Source of the DNA: Neospora caninum Liverpool | Lineage: Eukaryota > Apicomplexa > Conoidasida > Eucoccidiorida > Sarcocystidae | Assembly: GCF_000208865.1 (NCBI RefSeq) | Contig: NC_018388.1 | Location: forward strand, 1,922,001-1,986,000 | Direction of reading: 5' to 3' | DNA length: 64,000 bases | Shown: piece after piece, positions 35,484-52,100 of the stretch | How positions within the stretch are numbered: the first letter of the stretch is position 1 | Layout of the letters: each line of letters begins with the position of its first letter | Program-made: the position numbers and the translations under genes | The notes under the pieces: generated by a model | Told to the model about the DNA's origin: nothing | Seen by the model: only the letters and a program-made list of their open reading frames with translations | Databases searched by the model: none

Positions 35484-37726
35484 TCACTGAACTTTGCAGC
35501 ACGCGTAGTGCTTCTTCGCCTTTGTCGCCGTCTTGAAGAGCTGTTTGGACGTCACTGCGCGAACCAGAAAAACGAGAATGCAAGAGCGCTCAAACAGAGG
35601 AATACAGCCGCTTTGCTTCGCACACGCGCAACCTCCCACGAAACGCGATGGAAACGAGACAGAGGGAGAGACACTCCAGACTTGTGCGGCAGGCCGTTCA
35701 GGCCACCAGATACTTCGCTCACGCAACCGTAAACCCTGACAAGGAAGAGAAAAAGGAGCGGCAACGACGTAAAAGCCCGAACTGGACATAAAAAATGGAA
35801 AGGAAACGAGAGAGGCGCCGAAAACGCCCGCGCTGAAAAACAGCGCAACAAGGCTCTCCTCACACGGCTGTCGTTCGACCTCCAAAAAGAAGCAAGGCAA
35901 ACACACAAAGAAAGCCCTTACGCGAGAGATCCTCGGACTTCTGAACCAACTCGTCTAAACTCTCTCCATTCTGCAGGACAGCGTCGATGGTTCTCTTCAC
36001 TTCCTTCTGCGACACGCACGAGGTAGGGAGCGGACAAAGGCGCAAAAAAGAGGGCGGTGAGGCTTCCACAGAAAACGAGATGAAGCGAAGGAAATCAATA
36101 CGATACAGAGCGCATGCAGAGATGAAGCGAAGGAAATCCATAGGATACAGAGAGCATGCAGAGATGAAGCGAAGGAAATCCATAGGATACAGAGCGCATG
36201 CAGATTTTCCCAGATGACCACGACGGCTGCAGCCTTGCGAGAGAGGCGAGCAGGGAGGTATTCGAGGCAGAAGCCAAGAGGCGAAAGAAAGTCCCCCCGA
36301 CTTGTCTCGAAGCGCCGCGTGCACTGCTGCCGTTTGCCATCTAGAGAAGCAGCAGGGTGGGAAATTCAGGTGTAGCACGCCCCACCTGCGTCTTTCGCCC
36401 TCACCTGAGCAAGTTCAGACTTCTCCACCACGGTCGTGAGTGTGTCCGCTTTACGCGCGTCCTGGAGAATCGAAAACAGACGCGACGGAAAACCCACTGC
36501 ATGGCCAACTGCCTTGCTCTGACGGCTGCCGCCTTGCCGAGCTCTCCGCGACTTTGCCGCACGCTCAGCTTTTCGCCCGGAGGATTCATCTCCTGGGAAA
36601 AACATCTCGAACTTTTCACCGCCCGTCTTCCCCGTCAGCGACGACACCCGCGAGAAGGCCGAGGCGCGATTACACGCCGTCGGTCCGCTTAACACTGGCG
36701 TCTTTTCTCGACTGCCTCTAAAGTCCACAGGCGGCGACGCAGAGGGTTCAGGTGGCTTCCGAGCTCCTGCGCCGTTGCTTGCAGGACAACGTCCCCGATC
36801 TGATTACAGCTCGTTACACTCTCCAGCCGTCTTCCAGCGACATCATCAGTCCCCCCTGACCGTTTCCACAGTGACTATGCCTTGGCACAGCGCACGTGAG
36901 GCAAGCCGATGATGACACCGTTGGGACTTTCTCTCTCTACTTCTCCCGCTCTCTTTCCCTCTCTTCCTCCTCCCCCCTGTCTCTTCTCCCGCTCTCTTTC
37001 CCTCTCTTCCTCCTCCCCCCTGTCTCTTCTCTCGCTCTCCTTCCCTCTCTTCCTCGTCCCCCCTGTCTCTTCTCCCGCTCTCTTTCCCTCTCTTCCTCCT
37101 CCCCCCTGTCTCTTCTCCCGCTCTCCTTCCCTCTCTTCCTCCTCCCCCCTGTCTCTTCTCTCGCTCTCCTTCCCTCTCTTCCTCCTCCCCCCTGTCTCGT
37201 CTGCCTCTTTCGCTGCTTGTACTTACTTGGTAGCGCAGGAGAAGCTGCGTCAGTTCGTCCTTGAAGTGGATTTGCGAAGCAGAGCTGCTGGAGCCGACTG
37301 GAGCGACGCTGGACCAGACCGCGACTGGGACGAGGCGGATGAACTGTTTGTGAACCTCCTGCAACAGGCGAAAGGCGACTCTGCAGCACTCGCGGAGACG
37401 CCACAAACACACGCGGAGCACGCTGAGGCGCTTCTGCGCTGCGTAGAAAAGCACAGGTCGAGACGCGAATCCGCACGCGGTTCTCAGCAAAACGTTTTTT
37501 CTCTCTTTCGGCACGAACAGCCACTCAAATCGTTCCCCCCGCAAGCATCTACATGTACTGTACATTTATATACGTAGATGTAAATATTCACGTATAGTGA
37601 CGTGTACACATGTATAGGTAAATAACTGTCTCTGAAAAGGCATAAAAGAAGATGCATCGATGAATGCATACATGCCTGTACGCACCTCCCTGTAGAATTG
37701 CACATCCTCATCTATCATGAGGTACA

Positions 37727-37806
<80 letters not shown>

Positions 37807-37807
37807 C

Positions 37808-37840
<33 letters not shown>

Positions 37841-38905
37841 GAGAGAGAGATTCATTCGTTTCTAGTTCTACATATAGGTGCATGAATAAAAATTCAGATA
37901 TGAAGACGCCCGGAAGCTGTAGAGAAGTTTTAGGCCGTGGAGAGTCACGCCTGGGTCTGTGACGGGCATGCGCGGTCCCATCTCTCTGTCACCGGTCGGC
38001 GGGGGGGGGGGCGGAGTACGACGGCGACTGCGAGTAAATCGACGCGTTTATTTTTACCTCGAGGGGTAATCCGCGTCGCCGATGGCAACGACTGCCAGTG
38101 AGTCGAAGAAGCGATAAAGAAAGGCGACGCTGCCTGCATGCTCGATCGTCTCCCGGACCTCTGTTCCGACCTGGACGCAAAAGACATAAATCTCGGCCTT
38201 CGGCGCCCCTCGAAGAGAGAAACGCGGCGCTTCACTCTTTGGTGACGAGACACGGAGAGAAGAAAGGCAGGTCTGTGACACACGTTTGCGTCTCTCTCTC
38301 AGAAGCAGAAAGGAGAAGAAAGGAGAGGGAGGCGCAAAAACGAACGGTCGCGCGACTCGGGGAACGCCGCCGTGACGCAGGCAAACGAAGAGCGGAAGCG
38401 AGAAAGAGAAGGAGAGACAGAGAGAGACATGGAGAGGGACAGAGAGAGATAGACAGAGAGACAAGGAGAGGGACAGAGAGAGATAGAGAGAGAGACAGTG
38501 TCAGAGAGAGAGACAAAGAGAGAGATGGTGTCAGAGAGGCGGAGAATCCTGTGGATGCCGAAGAGAACGAGAAGAGGGGAGACGGAGAACAAGGACAAGA
38601 CCGGGGAGAAAAAGATGATGCGAGAGAGAGGGGAAAGAGCGTGTCTTCAAGGGCGACCTACGCGAGGGATAGCCGTGCGTGCAAGGAATTTGCATGCCTC
38701 CTTCATTGCGTGACGCTGGTAGAACGCGTACCTGAGAGAAACGAAGAGGTGGGAAAGAGCAGAGATCAAAAGGAACGAAAAACGCGCACGAGAGGAAACA
38801 TGCGCAGGCGGTAGCTTACCCTCCGAGCTCGAAGGACGAACAGAGGAAGACGGGCGTGTCGACGTTCGAGGCGCACCGCGCGACGAGGAGCGCAACCAGC
38901 TTCAT
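35484..38905 (-). CDS. YKT6: R-SNARE YKT6 (7 exons, 211 aa)
   Basis: Minus exons 38905-38820, 38731-38662, 38170-38058, 37380-37227, 36461-36405, 36006-35922 and 35554-35484 join in phase to 212 codons with GT-AG introns. Exons 1-4 encode the longin domain ([63 protein letters not shown]). Exons 5-7 encode the SNARE helix ([43 protein letters not shown]) and the tail [10 protein letters not shown]. The final CKVQ is a farnesylation box and the Cys before it is the palmitoylation site typical of YKT6, so membrane attachment is by lipid. YKT6 acts in ER-Golgi, vacuolar and autophagic fusion. Asn173 occupies the position of the zero-layer Arg. Introns are rich in repeats. Confidence 0.94.
36079..36204. 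repeat. Three copies of a 42-bp repeat, YKT6 intron 5
   Basis: Units start at 36079, 36121 and 36163 with GATGAAGCGAAGGAAATC and end with CATGCAGA. The copies differ at a few positions. They lie in intron 36007-36404. Confidence 0.92.
36941..37197. repeat. 43-bp pyrimidine minisatellite, YKT6 intron 4
   Basis: About six copies of a unit containing CTCTTCCTCCTCCCCCCTG, period 43 bp (first two starts 36941 and 36984), ending 30 bases from exon 4. The non-coding strand of the gene is all pyrimidine here, so the transcript is purine-rich. Confidence 0.92.
37727..37850. repeat. Palindromic (TC)n-(TA)n-(GA)n element, YKT6 intron 3
   Basis: A CT run is followed by about 95 bp of TA with scattered TACA interruptions, then a GA run. 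The two flanks are complementary, so the whole block can fold as one long hairpin or cruciform. Confidence 0.85.
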
Positions 38906-40812
38906 CTTTCGAGAAGAAAAACTTTGGAAAATGCTTGAAGGAGAAGAGTCCTCAAGGCACTCAGGCGACCCGTACGCGAACGCAAACTCGGGCACGACTC
39001 CTGCTTGTTCTGTGGGAAAGGACTTGCAGCCTTTCAAATCTCTGGAAACGGGTTTTCGAGAAAACTGAAATAAACCCCCTTCGGGCCTTGCTCCTCGAAA
39101 ACCGGCCTCCCCCCCTGTCCCGCACTTTCACCCACTGAGGCAACTGCGTTCCTTCATCTCTCTGCGCCTCGTCTTCTCTCTATTCTTTCTCTTGTCTCTC
39201 CTTTCTCTTCTCTCTTCTGTCTCTCCTCTGTTCTCTTTGCCCAGTGGATGTTGCCCGGAACGCAGAGAGGGAGTGTCTGGCCTCTTTTTGCTCGGCGCAA
39301 AAGTCGTCTCCACCTGAGGCGAGAGAAAAAGACTGGCAGTGTGAAGGCGAGAGAAGCTGGGAAGGAGTGGAGAGAGTCGAAGGAGGAATCTGAAACCAGA
39401 GTTGTGAACTGAAATAGCAAGCCAGAAATAGGGCCTTGACACCGCACGAGGCGGGCGATTTCTCACAAAGTTGAGGGAAGGAAAAATCGCGAGGGAGAGG
39501 CAAAACCTCTTCACTGCGAGGCGACCAATCCGCAGAAGAAACCGGACAGCCTTTCTCAAGACGCTTCAGAGTCCTTTACTTCTTTCTAGAAAGAAGAGCG
39601 AACGCGACAGCGAAAACTCGGACTTTCTTCGCACCAACTGGGTCGGGTCCTGGATGGGCGCCTGCAAGGTGTGCTCAAAAGAGAAAAAACTTGAGCAGAA
39701 ACCAGCAAATCCCGAGCGTTCTCTTCTCGCGAGGCGCCTAAGAAAGAGGCTGTTCTTAACAATTCGCAACGAAACGTCAAGAAGCAAGACGAGAGACACG
39801 CAGGCTGTGCACAGCGGAGAGGCACGTGTGTGTCTTCTCGTGTCTCTTCAGCTACACCAGAGAAGTCGAGGCAGAAGAGGTTCTTCGCAGACTTCTAGCG
39901 AGGAATGACGACAAAACCAACTGAACGTTTGTTCCGCAGAAAAGCGAACTCGAGTTCACTTCGCTCTCCCGAGTTGGTGAAGAAAAGAAGGCGCATGCGC
40001 GCGCATGCCACGCGCGCAACGCCGACTGCGGGTTCAATTCGTAAAAACGAACGCAAAAACGAACGCAACACACAAAAACTCTTGCCTTTCTCTGCATCTA
40101 CCTCCATTTTCGTCTCTTTAGTGTTGTTTTTCCCTCGTGGTGTTCCTCCTTTTTCTTCCTCATCCTTCTTCCTCTTCCTTCTTCCTCGTCTTTCTTCATC
40201 ATCTTTCTTCCTTTCCTTTCTTCCTCTTTCTTCCTCCTTTCCTTTCTTCCTCTTTCTTCTTCCTCTTTCTTCTTCCTCTTTCTTCTTCCTCTTTCTTCTT
40301 CCTCTTTCTTCTTCCTCTTCCTCCTTCCCCTCAACTTTTCCTAGTTTCTTTGTGTTTCCCGATCTTCTCTCGTTCTTTCCTCTCTTCCCTGGCCAACAAA
40401 ACAGCCTTCACCGCTGAAGCATCGGTCTCCTTTTCCTCACAGCTCCTGCGCTGGGTGTCTTCTGCACTGGTTCTTCGCGATTCTGCTCGGATTTTTCTCT
40501 TTTGTTTCTCTGCATCTCCGGTCCCCTAGTCCTAACCATCTCCGGTCGCTTAGTCCTAACCCTCTCTCCTGGTCGAGTCTCGGCACCGCCAGCAGGCTGT
40601 GCGTCTGTGTTATCGCGGCATTTGCACTACTGACGATATTTACACTGCTGAGATACGATTTCTCAGCGTCTGCGCGTGAGAAAGAGCGAGCTCCACAAGG
40701 AACTTCACGAGGAAGGAGTGACGCGAAAAGAGACAACGCTTGCTGGCGTCTTGTCCCTCTTTCGCCACGCACCTTCAAACGCCAGGTCGCCTTCCCCACA
40801 AAACATACCGCC
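38906..40812. other. Divergent spacer YKT6 / TEN1-like gene
   Basis: A 1.9 kb spacer. It has a pyrimidine-rich stretch (about 40130-40330, TTCTTCCTC units) and should contain both promoters. No gene was recognised. Confidence 0.5.
40137..40330. repeat. Imperfect TTCTTCCTCTT pyrimidine tract
   Basis: Nearly pure C/T on the plus strand with short units repeated, upstream of the TEN1-like gene. Open frames across it are low-complexity artefacts. Confidence 0.8.
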
Positions 40813-42378
40813 ATGAGGGCGAGTGCCTCGGATTCGCAGGCACTGACGAGAGAAAACACAAACCTGGAGAAGACGAACTCCCCGGCGTCCATCTTCTCCC
40901 CGTGTGTTCCTGTCCTCCTAGAGGAGATTCCCTCGCTCCTGTTCCCTGCGTCTCTTCCTTCTCTGGCTGCTGCTTTGTGGTCTTCCTCGGCTTCTTCTCT
41001 CTCCGGGAAAGAGAGTGAAAAACGTTCGAATCTCTCGCTTCTTCAGCAGCTGCAAACAGTCCCTCCAGGAGCCTCCAGTGCATGCGCTTCTCGCGCCGTG
41101 CGTGTTTTTGGAGGCGTCGTCTCCATTCTGCCTTCGGGAGTTCTCCTCCTCAGAGGGCTAGTGAATCCTCGCGCAGTTCTCGTTGTCGATCTCAGGCAAG
41201 CGACAAGCGCGCAAAAAACGCTCACGGGGTTCCTTCCTCTCCTTTACCCTTCCCCTCTCCAAAAAGAAACAACACATAAATAGACAGATATACGTACACC
41301 CTGGCCATTTATATATATTTTTATATATGTTGTTGTGTATGTGATTTGTATATATTTATTTCTGTATGTGATTGTGTAGGAATGCATCCGTTGCGGCCCA
41401 TACGTCTGTATTATCTTCAAATAAATATCGATATGGAGATCGTCAGAGATGTTTGTATTTCTGACATTGTCCGGGCGTATATGTTTAGGGTGCGGTTTTG
41501 GGGAGTGAAGCTTGCGTGTCAGCGGAATTTGTGTTACAAGAGATGGAAAGGTTTTTTTTGGAAGGTTTGATGACCCCTTGTTTTTTGTACTTCTTCTGAA
41601 GAGAGGCGCTTGTTAATCTGCAGTTTCAGGATTCCAAGTTGAAGCTGCCCTGCCGCTCTTGCAGGATGCGTTTGTTTCGAGTCTCGAGTTCCAAGTTTTC
41701 CTGTGTCACTCTTTGCTTTCTCGTTCGTGTTCTCTCATTTGCGTCTTTGATATTTTGACCTTCCCTCGTTCTCGGATCGCGTTTGCGACGCTCGCATTTG
41801 TTCCTGTCTCTCCTGCATGCAGCGCACTCCCCCCCTGCGGCGTGGCCGTTGCCCGCGAGGCTGTTGCGGCTGCAGTAGCTCGGAGGCGAGGAAGCGCTGC
41901 TGAGCGAGGAGAGTCAGAAAACGTCCAAGCAGACGCGGACACGCCTATCCTGCAGTTTCTTGGAGAAGTTGTCCCTGTCGAGCTCTCAGCCTTCGCCAGA
42001 GCAGAGAGGCAACTCATTCGACAGCGTGAAAACGAGGGAGAGGCGGCGGAGAGAGAAGAAGAGAACGACAAAGAAGGAGACAGCGAAGAAGAAGGCGAAG
42101 AAGGAGAAGGCGACGAAGAAGGAAACGACAAAGGCGCAGAAGAGGCTCCTTTTGACGGCGCTTCTCGTCGGGGTCAAGCGAGGCTGCGAACGGGGGAAGA
42201 GAGAAGCGAGGAGAGGGCGGAAAGGAGAGAGAAGAGAAACGACGAGTCGCGCGAGAGAAGAATCGGATTTTTGGCGGCGCGCGTGTGCCGGCGAGTTGAC
42301 GGCTTAGACGTCGGTCTCTACATGCGGTCGCTTTACCTTTTTCGCAGAATGCAACGTGAAGAGAAACTGGGCCAGTAG
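40813..42378 (+). CDS. TEN1: Probable CST telomere complex subunit TEN1 (2 exons)
   Basis: Exon 1 starts at ATG 40813 and ends either at 41195 (GC donor, CTCAG|GCAAGC) or 41228 (GT donor); exon 2 starts at 41823 after CTGCATGCAG and ends at 42378. Both options are in phase and give 312 or 323 aa. The pattern fits the small OB-fold protein TEN1: LLEEIPS near the N-terminus, VRVFGGVVSI, VLLLRG, AVLVVDL, then ILQFLGEVV and, at the end, FLAARVCRRVDGLDVGLYMR, which resembles the conserved ARV..(N)VDGxDxxLY end of plant TEN1. A 75-residue acidic/basic insertion separates the last two blocks. TEN1 with STN1 and CTC1 binds telomeric single strands and helps C-strand fill-in. The intron junction is the weakest part of the model, and an extra exon near 41630 cannot be excluded. 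A different OB-fold protein is the alternative. Confidence 0.6.
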
Positions 42379-42820
42379 AGCGAGCGAAACGCCGTCATGG
42401 TTTGTCATTCGCGCCACACAGACCAAAGCAAAAGAGGCGACTTTTTCGCAAATGTGAAAATGCAGAAACCCCGCCTTTTGCGGATCCCCGAGACGAGAAA
42501 ATGTTGAAAATCAGTATCCCTTCACGCGACGTTCCACGGGTGTCTCAACACCCCTCGGACGTCTTAGTCAAATTAGTCAACTCCTCTCAAACCTCCACAC
42601 GCGAACCTAACTGCGCGTGTGAATAGATGCATTTATGCATCCATCTGTAAATTTAGTTGAGGTGAGAGTCCTGAAAATCCGAAAGGGCGTAAACTCCCCT
42701 CCCACTTTGTCTCTGTATACGCCGGCATGCATGTGTACAAGTGGATAAACTTGTAGATCTCTGCATGTCGTTTACGCACATTGGTATCATTCCATTTACG
42801 CCACGTGCCGCTGCGTCAAA
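42379..42820. other. Convergent spacer TEN1-like / FtsH-like
   Basis: Only 440 bp separate the two stop codons. I read the minus strand here for a metalloprotease HExxH motif and saw none. Confidence 0.6.
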
Positions 42821-47555
<4,735 letters not shown>

Positions 47556-49181
47556 TTTGTTTCTCGTTTGTTTATAAGAAATTTCTCGAGTGTGATGAAG
47601 ACGAGGGCAAAATGCCAGGACTTTTGAGTCTAATCTGTCGTCTGCCAAAGGCTGAACGAAGGCCAGTGAGACTCCAGCATCGACGGCAGAGAAAAGGAGA
47701 CGGTGAAAAGGGCGTGCAGATATTTTTGTTGTGTCTCTTCTCCCCTCTTTATGTCTTGGTTGGAGGAGACCTCGCGCCTAAAAAAAGGCAACAAAACATG
47801 CAGAGGCCTGCATGTGCAACGAGCGTTTTATTCGCTAGATTTTCCCGTGCATGCGCTCGTTGAATGAGATCTACTGACACGAGTTCGTCTCTCTCTTTCC
47901 CCTGACAGCACAGAGAGAGGCTTGGCTTTAACGACCTTCTCTTCCTTCTCCATCTTCGTTTCTCTCGGAGCATGGGGATTTGCCTTTTCCCTCTTTCGTT
48001 TCTTCCTCCTCTGACCCCTCTCTGCTCCTCGAGCCTTCTTTCTTCCTCGCACAATTTCCTCTTGGCCCTCGGCGATCTTCTCGTCAAAGAGCGAGGGACG
48101 TCTTGTGTAGACACCTGAACCTGCGGAGGCGGAAAAAGAGGAGAAAAGAACGCGCAAAGGGAAAGCTGCATGCTCCAAGAAACAAGAGTCACGAGACACA
48201 CACACACACACTCTCTGGTCCAGTTTTTTGTTTACAAGTCCCTGGGACGTGGGTGACGTTTTGCATTCGTTTCCCGTTTCCTTCTTCTCTCCTGGCTCTC
48301 GAACCTCGAGAAAACGTCTGAAACAGACTCCACATTTCTCTCGCATGCACGTGTGCTCTTCTTATCAAGGTCTGATAACCTCTGTCTCTTTCTCTGTTTC
48401 AGTCTCTGTGTTTTTCTCGTTCTTCGCTCCTTTCTGTTTTTTTCTTCACCTAACGGACTCGGGTGTTTTTGTCTCCGGGAGTTGTCTTCGTCTCTCTGCT
48501 GCCTCGCCCCTCTCTTTTATCTGACAAGAGCTTTTCCTCGAGGTGACCCTCCAACCGAGACAGAAGAATCTGCCTCGGCGAAGAAGCGAGAGCAAAGGCG
48601 GATGCAGAACGGAAGAAAAAAAGAGCCGAAGCAAAAGACAGCAGGACGAGCAGAGAAAAGAGGGAGACGGAAAGAAGCATGACAGACACGCGTACGGAGA
48701 CAACACAACAGAGACAGCAGGATGACAGACAGCTTGGGCGACAGTCCCCTGCAAATAGTCAAACGGGCAGAGAGGTGATCTCGCACGCTTCTTCCCCTCG
48801 CTCGCCTGCGTCTCCCTTTTCTCTCTTCTTCCTCTCCCCAACTTGTTTCGTCTTCCACTTCCCCCTCAAGCGGTTCGTTCTCTCTTCTGCGAACACGGAA
48901 GCTCACCGGCATCGGAAAAGAGACAGACAGGAAGCATCAGGGACCGGTCCTTCTCGCTCTTTTCTCGGGAGGCCCACCTCGTTTTTCGCCTTTCCACTTG
49001 TTGTGTCCGGCGCGTCTCTCCTGTTCTCCGCCGTCCTCCACAGCACCTCGCCGCTCTCCTCTTCGCCTGCTCATGTCCTGCTTCTGCCGCGCTCTCCCTC
49101 CCCTTTTCCTCCCCGCGGTGTCCTGACACTCTCTCGCGTCTCCTCCTTTCCCTCCATGTTGATTCTTTCTCAAAGGCAACC
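47556..49181. other. Divergent spacer FtsH-like / TBC gene
   Basis: Contains TGCATGC at 47848-47854. The frame of the TBC exon is open back to 48843 but has no ATG there, so this is taken as its 5' leader. Confidence 0.5.
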
Positions 49182-52100
49182 ATGGCGCATGTGCCGTCCT
49201 CCCGAGGCCCTCTCTCTGCTTCCCTGTCTCCTTGTGTCTCCTGTCCACAGCCTTCTTTCCGACCTTCCTGTGCCTCCCCTGCCTCTCCGTCTTGCTCCAC
49301 GCCGCCTTCGCCTCTCTCTTGCGTCTATATCTCTCCGAAATTCGAGAAACTCCACGAGGAGTACCTCGCCTCTCTCACCAGCCTCGCAGTCTCCCCCGTC
49401 TCTTCTGCTATCTCCCCGCCGTCCGCGTCCTCTTCACTTCCTTCTTCCTCTTCACTTCCATCTTCCTCTTCACTTCCATCTTCCTCTTCAGTTTCTTTCG
49501 TCTCTGCTGTCGGGAGTGCCAGGGAGAAGCCGGGGAGGAACGGCGAGGAGGAACGGCAGGGGGAAGGAAGAGCGACCGAAAACCCAACGGGCGCGCAGGG
49601 CGCGTCGAGCAGAAGTCGAGCAGAGACCGACGGCGAAGAAGGCGAGCGAGAGACGGGCGAAAACCGCATCGAAGGCCACGCCGGAACGCGCGGTTTCTTT
49701 TCGCTTCTCGGCTTCTCAGATTATGCCTCTCAGCCAGGCAAACGACATGAAGACCCAGCGAAACAGAATGGAGTCTCTCTGCATCCGAGACAAGTGCCGT
49801 CTGTGATAGCCCCCTGGATCGATTCCCTCTTCGGCGAAGAACCTCCGACCTTCGAACCGTCTCCCCCGCCTGCTCTTGCCTCCCGTCCTTCACCTTTCAC
49901 TACTCACTTTCCCAGTCCCACTTGTCCTCCCTCTCTCTCCTCTTCCTCTTCCTTCGCTTCTTCCTCTTCCTTCGCTTCTTCCTTTTCCTTCGCTTCTTCC
50001 TCTTCCTTCTCTTCTGCCTGTTCTGGTGCATTGTCTCTCTCTCCTTCGGACGCCTGCGTTTGCTCGGCTGCATGCTTCCCGGTCGCGTCTCTGCAGCCTT
50101 CGCCGTCAGCCTCGTGCGGCTGTCCTTCCCCGCTTGCTGGCGGGTCCGTTGCTGTCTCTCGGCCTGCTGTCTCCCCCCCCTTGCGTCCCTTCGCGTTGCG
50201 CGGGGCTCGACAGCGAAAGTGTCTCCTCACGAAGGCGGCTGAAGCCGCAGCGGAGGCGCCTCCCGGGTGGCGATTGACCGATGTGGTGACGCGCCTCTTC
50301 GCCCTCCCGACGCCTCGGCGAGAAGAAGAAACTGCGAGACTGGAGACACAAGGGGTGGAGACACAAGGCGACAGCCTCCGTCCCGGGGGAGACCAGGACG
50401 GTCGCGGCCAGAGGCTCCTCTCGCAGGAACGCGCCGTGCGCCTGAAAACGAATCCGTCGACGTTCTGTGCCGGTTCGAGCGGAAACAGTCTGTCTTTCCC
50501 TTCTGCTCGGTGTTGGAAGGAGAGGCCGCAGGTTTCTCTGTCGTGTCTTGCGCCTTTGCCGTCTCCTTTGCTTTCTCCCTTCTGTGGGTCTGCTTGGTCC
50601 GAACAGACGGGAGGCCGGTCGCGAGACGGACGTCGGCGGCCGGGAAGCGACGACGCGTTCGAGCCTAGGAACGGGGTGTGCACAACCGCGGGGACTGACA
50701 GAGCGCGAAGACAAGGCAACGATTCGTCCCGTGTCTACGTTTCGTGCCCCGTCTCGCTCTCGCCCCGTGCCTCTGGAGGCGACGCGCGCGTTCCCAGGGA
50801 CCGACGAGGGCGCAGCCGGGAAGACTTGCAGGCGGTCCTTCTCTCTCGCCACTCAACCACCGTCTCGGCTTCTCTTTCCCCCTCTTCCAGTTTAAGCACT
50901 CCGAAGGGCCGAAACGATCTGGCCTCGTCTTCGGCGTTCTCGCCTTCCTCCTCCTCTTTGTCCTGTCCTGTGCATGCTGAGTGTGTCTCCGAGAGCCCAC
51001 GTGAAGCCGAGGCGGAAGTCCAGAGGAGGGTGGAGCAAAGCAGTTCCGACCGCGAAGCGGCGCGAGAAGGCGAAAGTTCAGAGGATGACCACAGGATGCT
51101 TGTGAGGCGGGAATGTTCTTCGCAAGCGGAAACGCACTGTCGCCTTTCGTCGTTCTCTTCCAGGTGCCTTCTCTCTTCAGATTCGCGCATCTCCTCCTCC
51201 CCGCCTTCTCGTGCGCCGGGAGGTCGAGGCCGGCTGCGGGGCGCATGCGCGGAGAAGGAAACTGTGGAAGGCAAGGATGCACTTGAGACGCGTTCTCTTG
51301 CAGCCTCACTGGCTACCGAAACGGAAGATGGGGAAACCAGTCAGGGGCCAAGTGGCGAAGACGAAGACGCGGAAGAGCGAGAAGACGAGGAAGTGCCGGA
51401 AACCTTTCGGCCTCGGCACTTGCCTCCAAAGTCGCCTGAGGAAGTAAAAAGGCATCTTCAGCTTGTCCAGGTGAGAGACGGTCTGAGAGGCGGCTGAAAA
51501 AAGTGTGTTTCTGTGTGCTGGCGGTCGTCTGTCCCGGGTTTCGCGCATCTGGACCCTGTGTGTGCCTAGACACGTCGAGCGGTTCCCCGTCGGTCTCTGT
51601 CGTTTTTTCCCAGGAAGTCGAACGCCGTTTCTTCTCCACAGTTCTGCAAGAAGCGCACGACGAGGCGCTGAGGAAGCGCGTGGCCTACGTCCGAGATTTC
51701 CGGCTGTCGCGTCTCACCAGCATTTGGCAAGAGGAACTCCTGCCGTCTTGGGCTCCAGGGACGCCGCCCTCCGACCGCGTCAAGGCCTTTTGGAGACAGG
51801 TGAGAGCTCGAGACGAAAAAAGGAAAGTGAAGGGGAAAGGGAAGATGAAGGGAAAAGGAAGGGGGAGGGTACACTGAAAGAGAGGGTCACAGACAAGATG
51901 GAACAGAAGCGGGGAACAGAAAAGAATGGACAGTTCACATTGAACGGCATTTCTCCCCGAGGAGTCCTCGCAGTGGCCGTTCCAGTGCGAGGCAGCTCGA
52001 CTTCCCCGGCATCTCATCCGTGGATCAGCAAACGCGCGAGAGTGGCGAGGGACAAAACATTTTTTTTGTCGCGTCTTTTTCGTGTCCTCGCCTCAGGGAG

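Noticed and set aside
40525..40565. CCTAACC words resembling telomere repeats
   Set aside because: Only two or three separate copies with other sequence between them; not a telomeric array.
41630..41695. Possible middle exon of the TEN1-like gene (FQVEAALPLLQDAF)
   Set aside because: The acceptor TTTCAG is good and the frame looks protein-like, but it needs a phase 1 donor in exon 1 and a weak donor of its own, and no TEN1 motif would be gained. It remains a test for RNA-seq.
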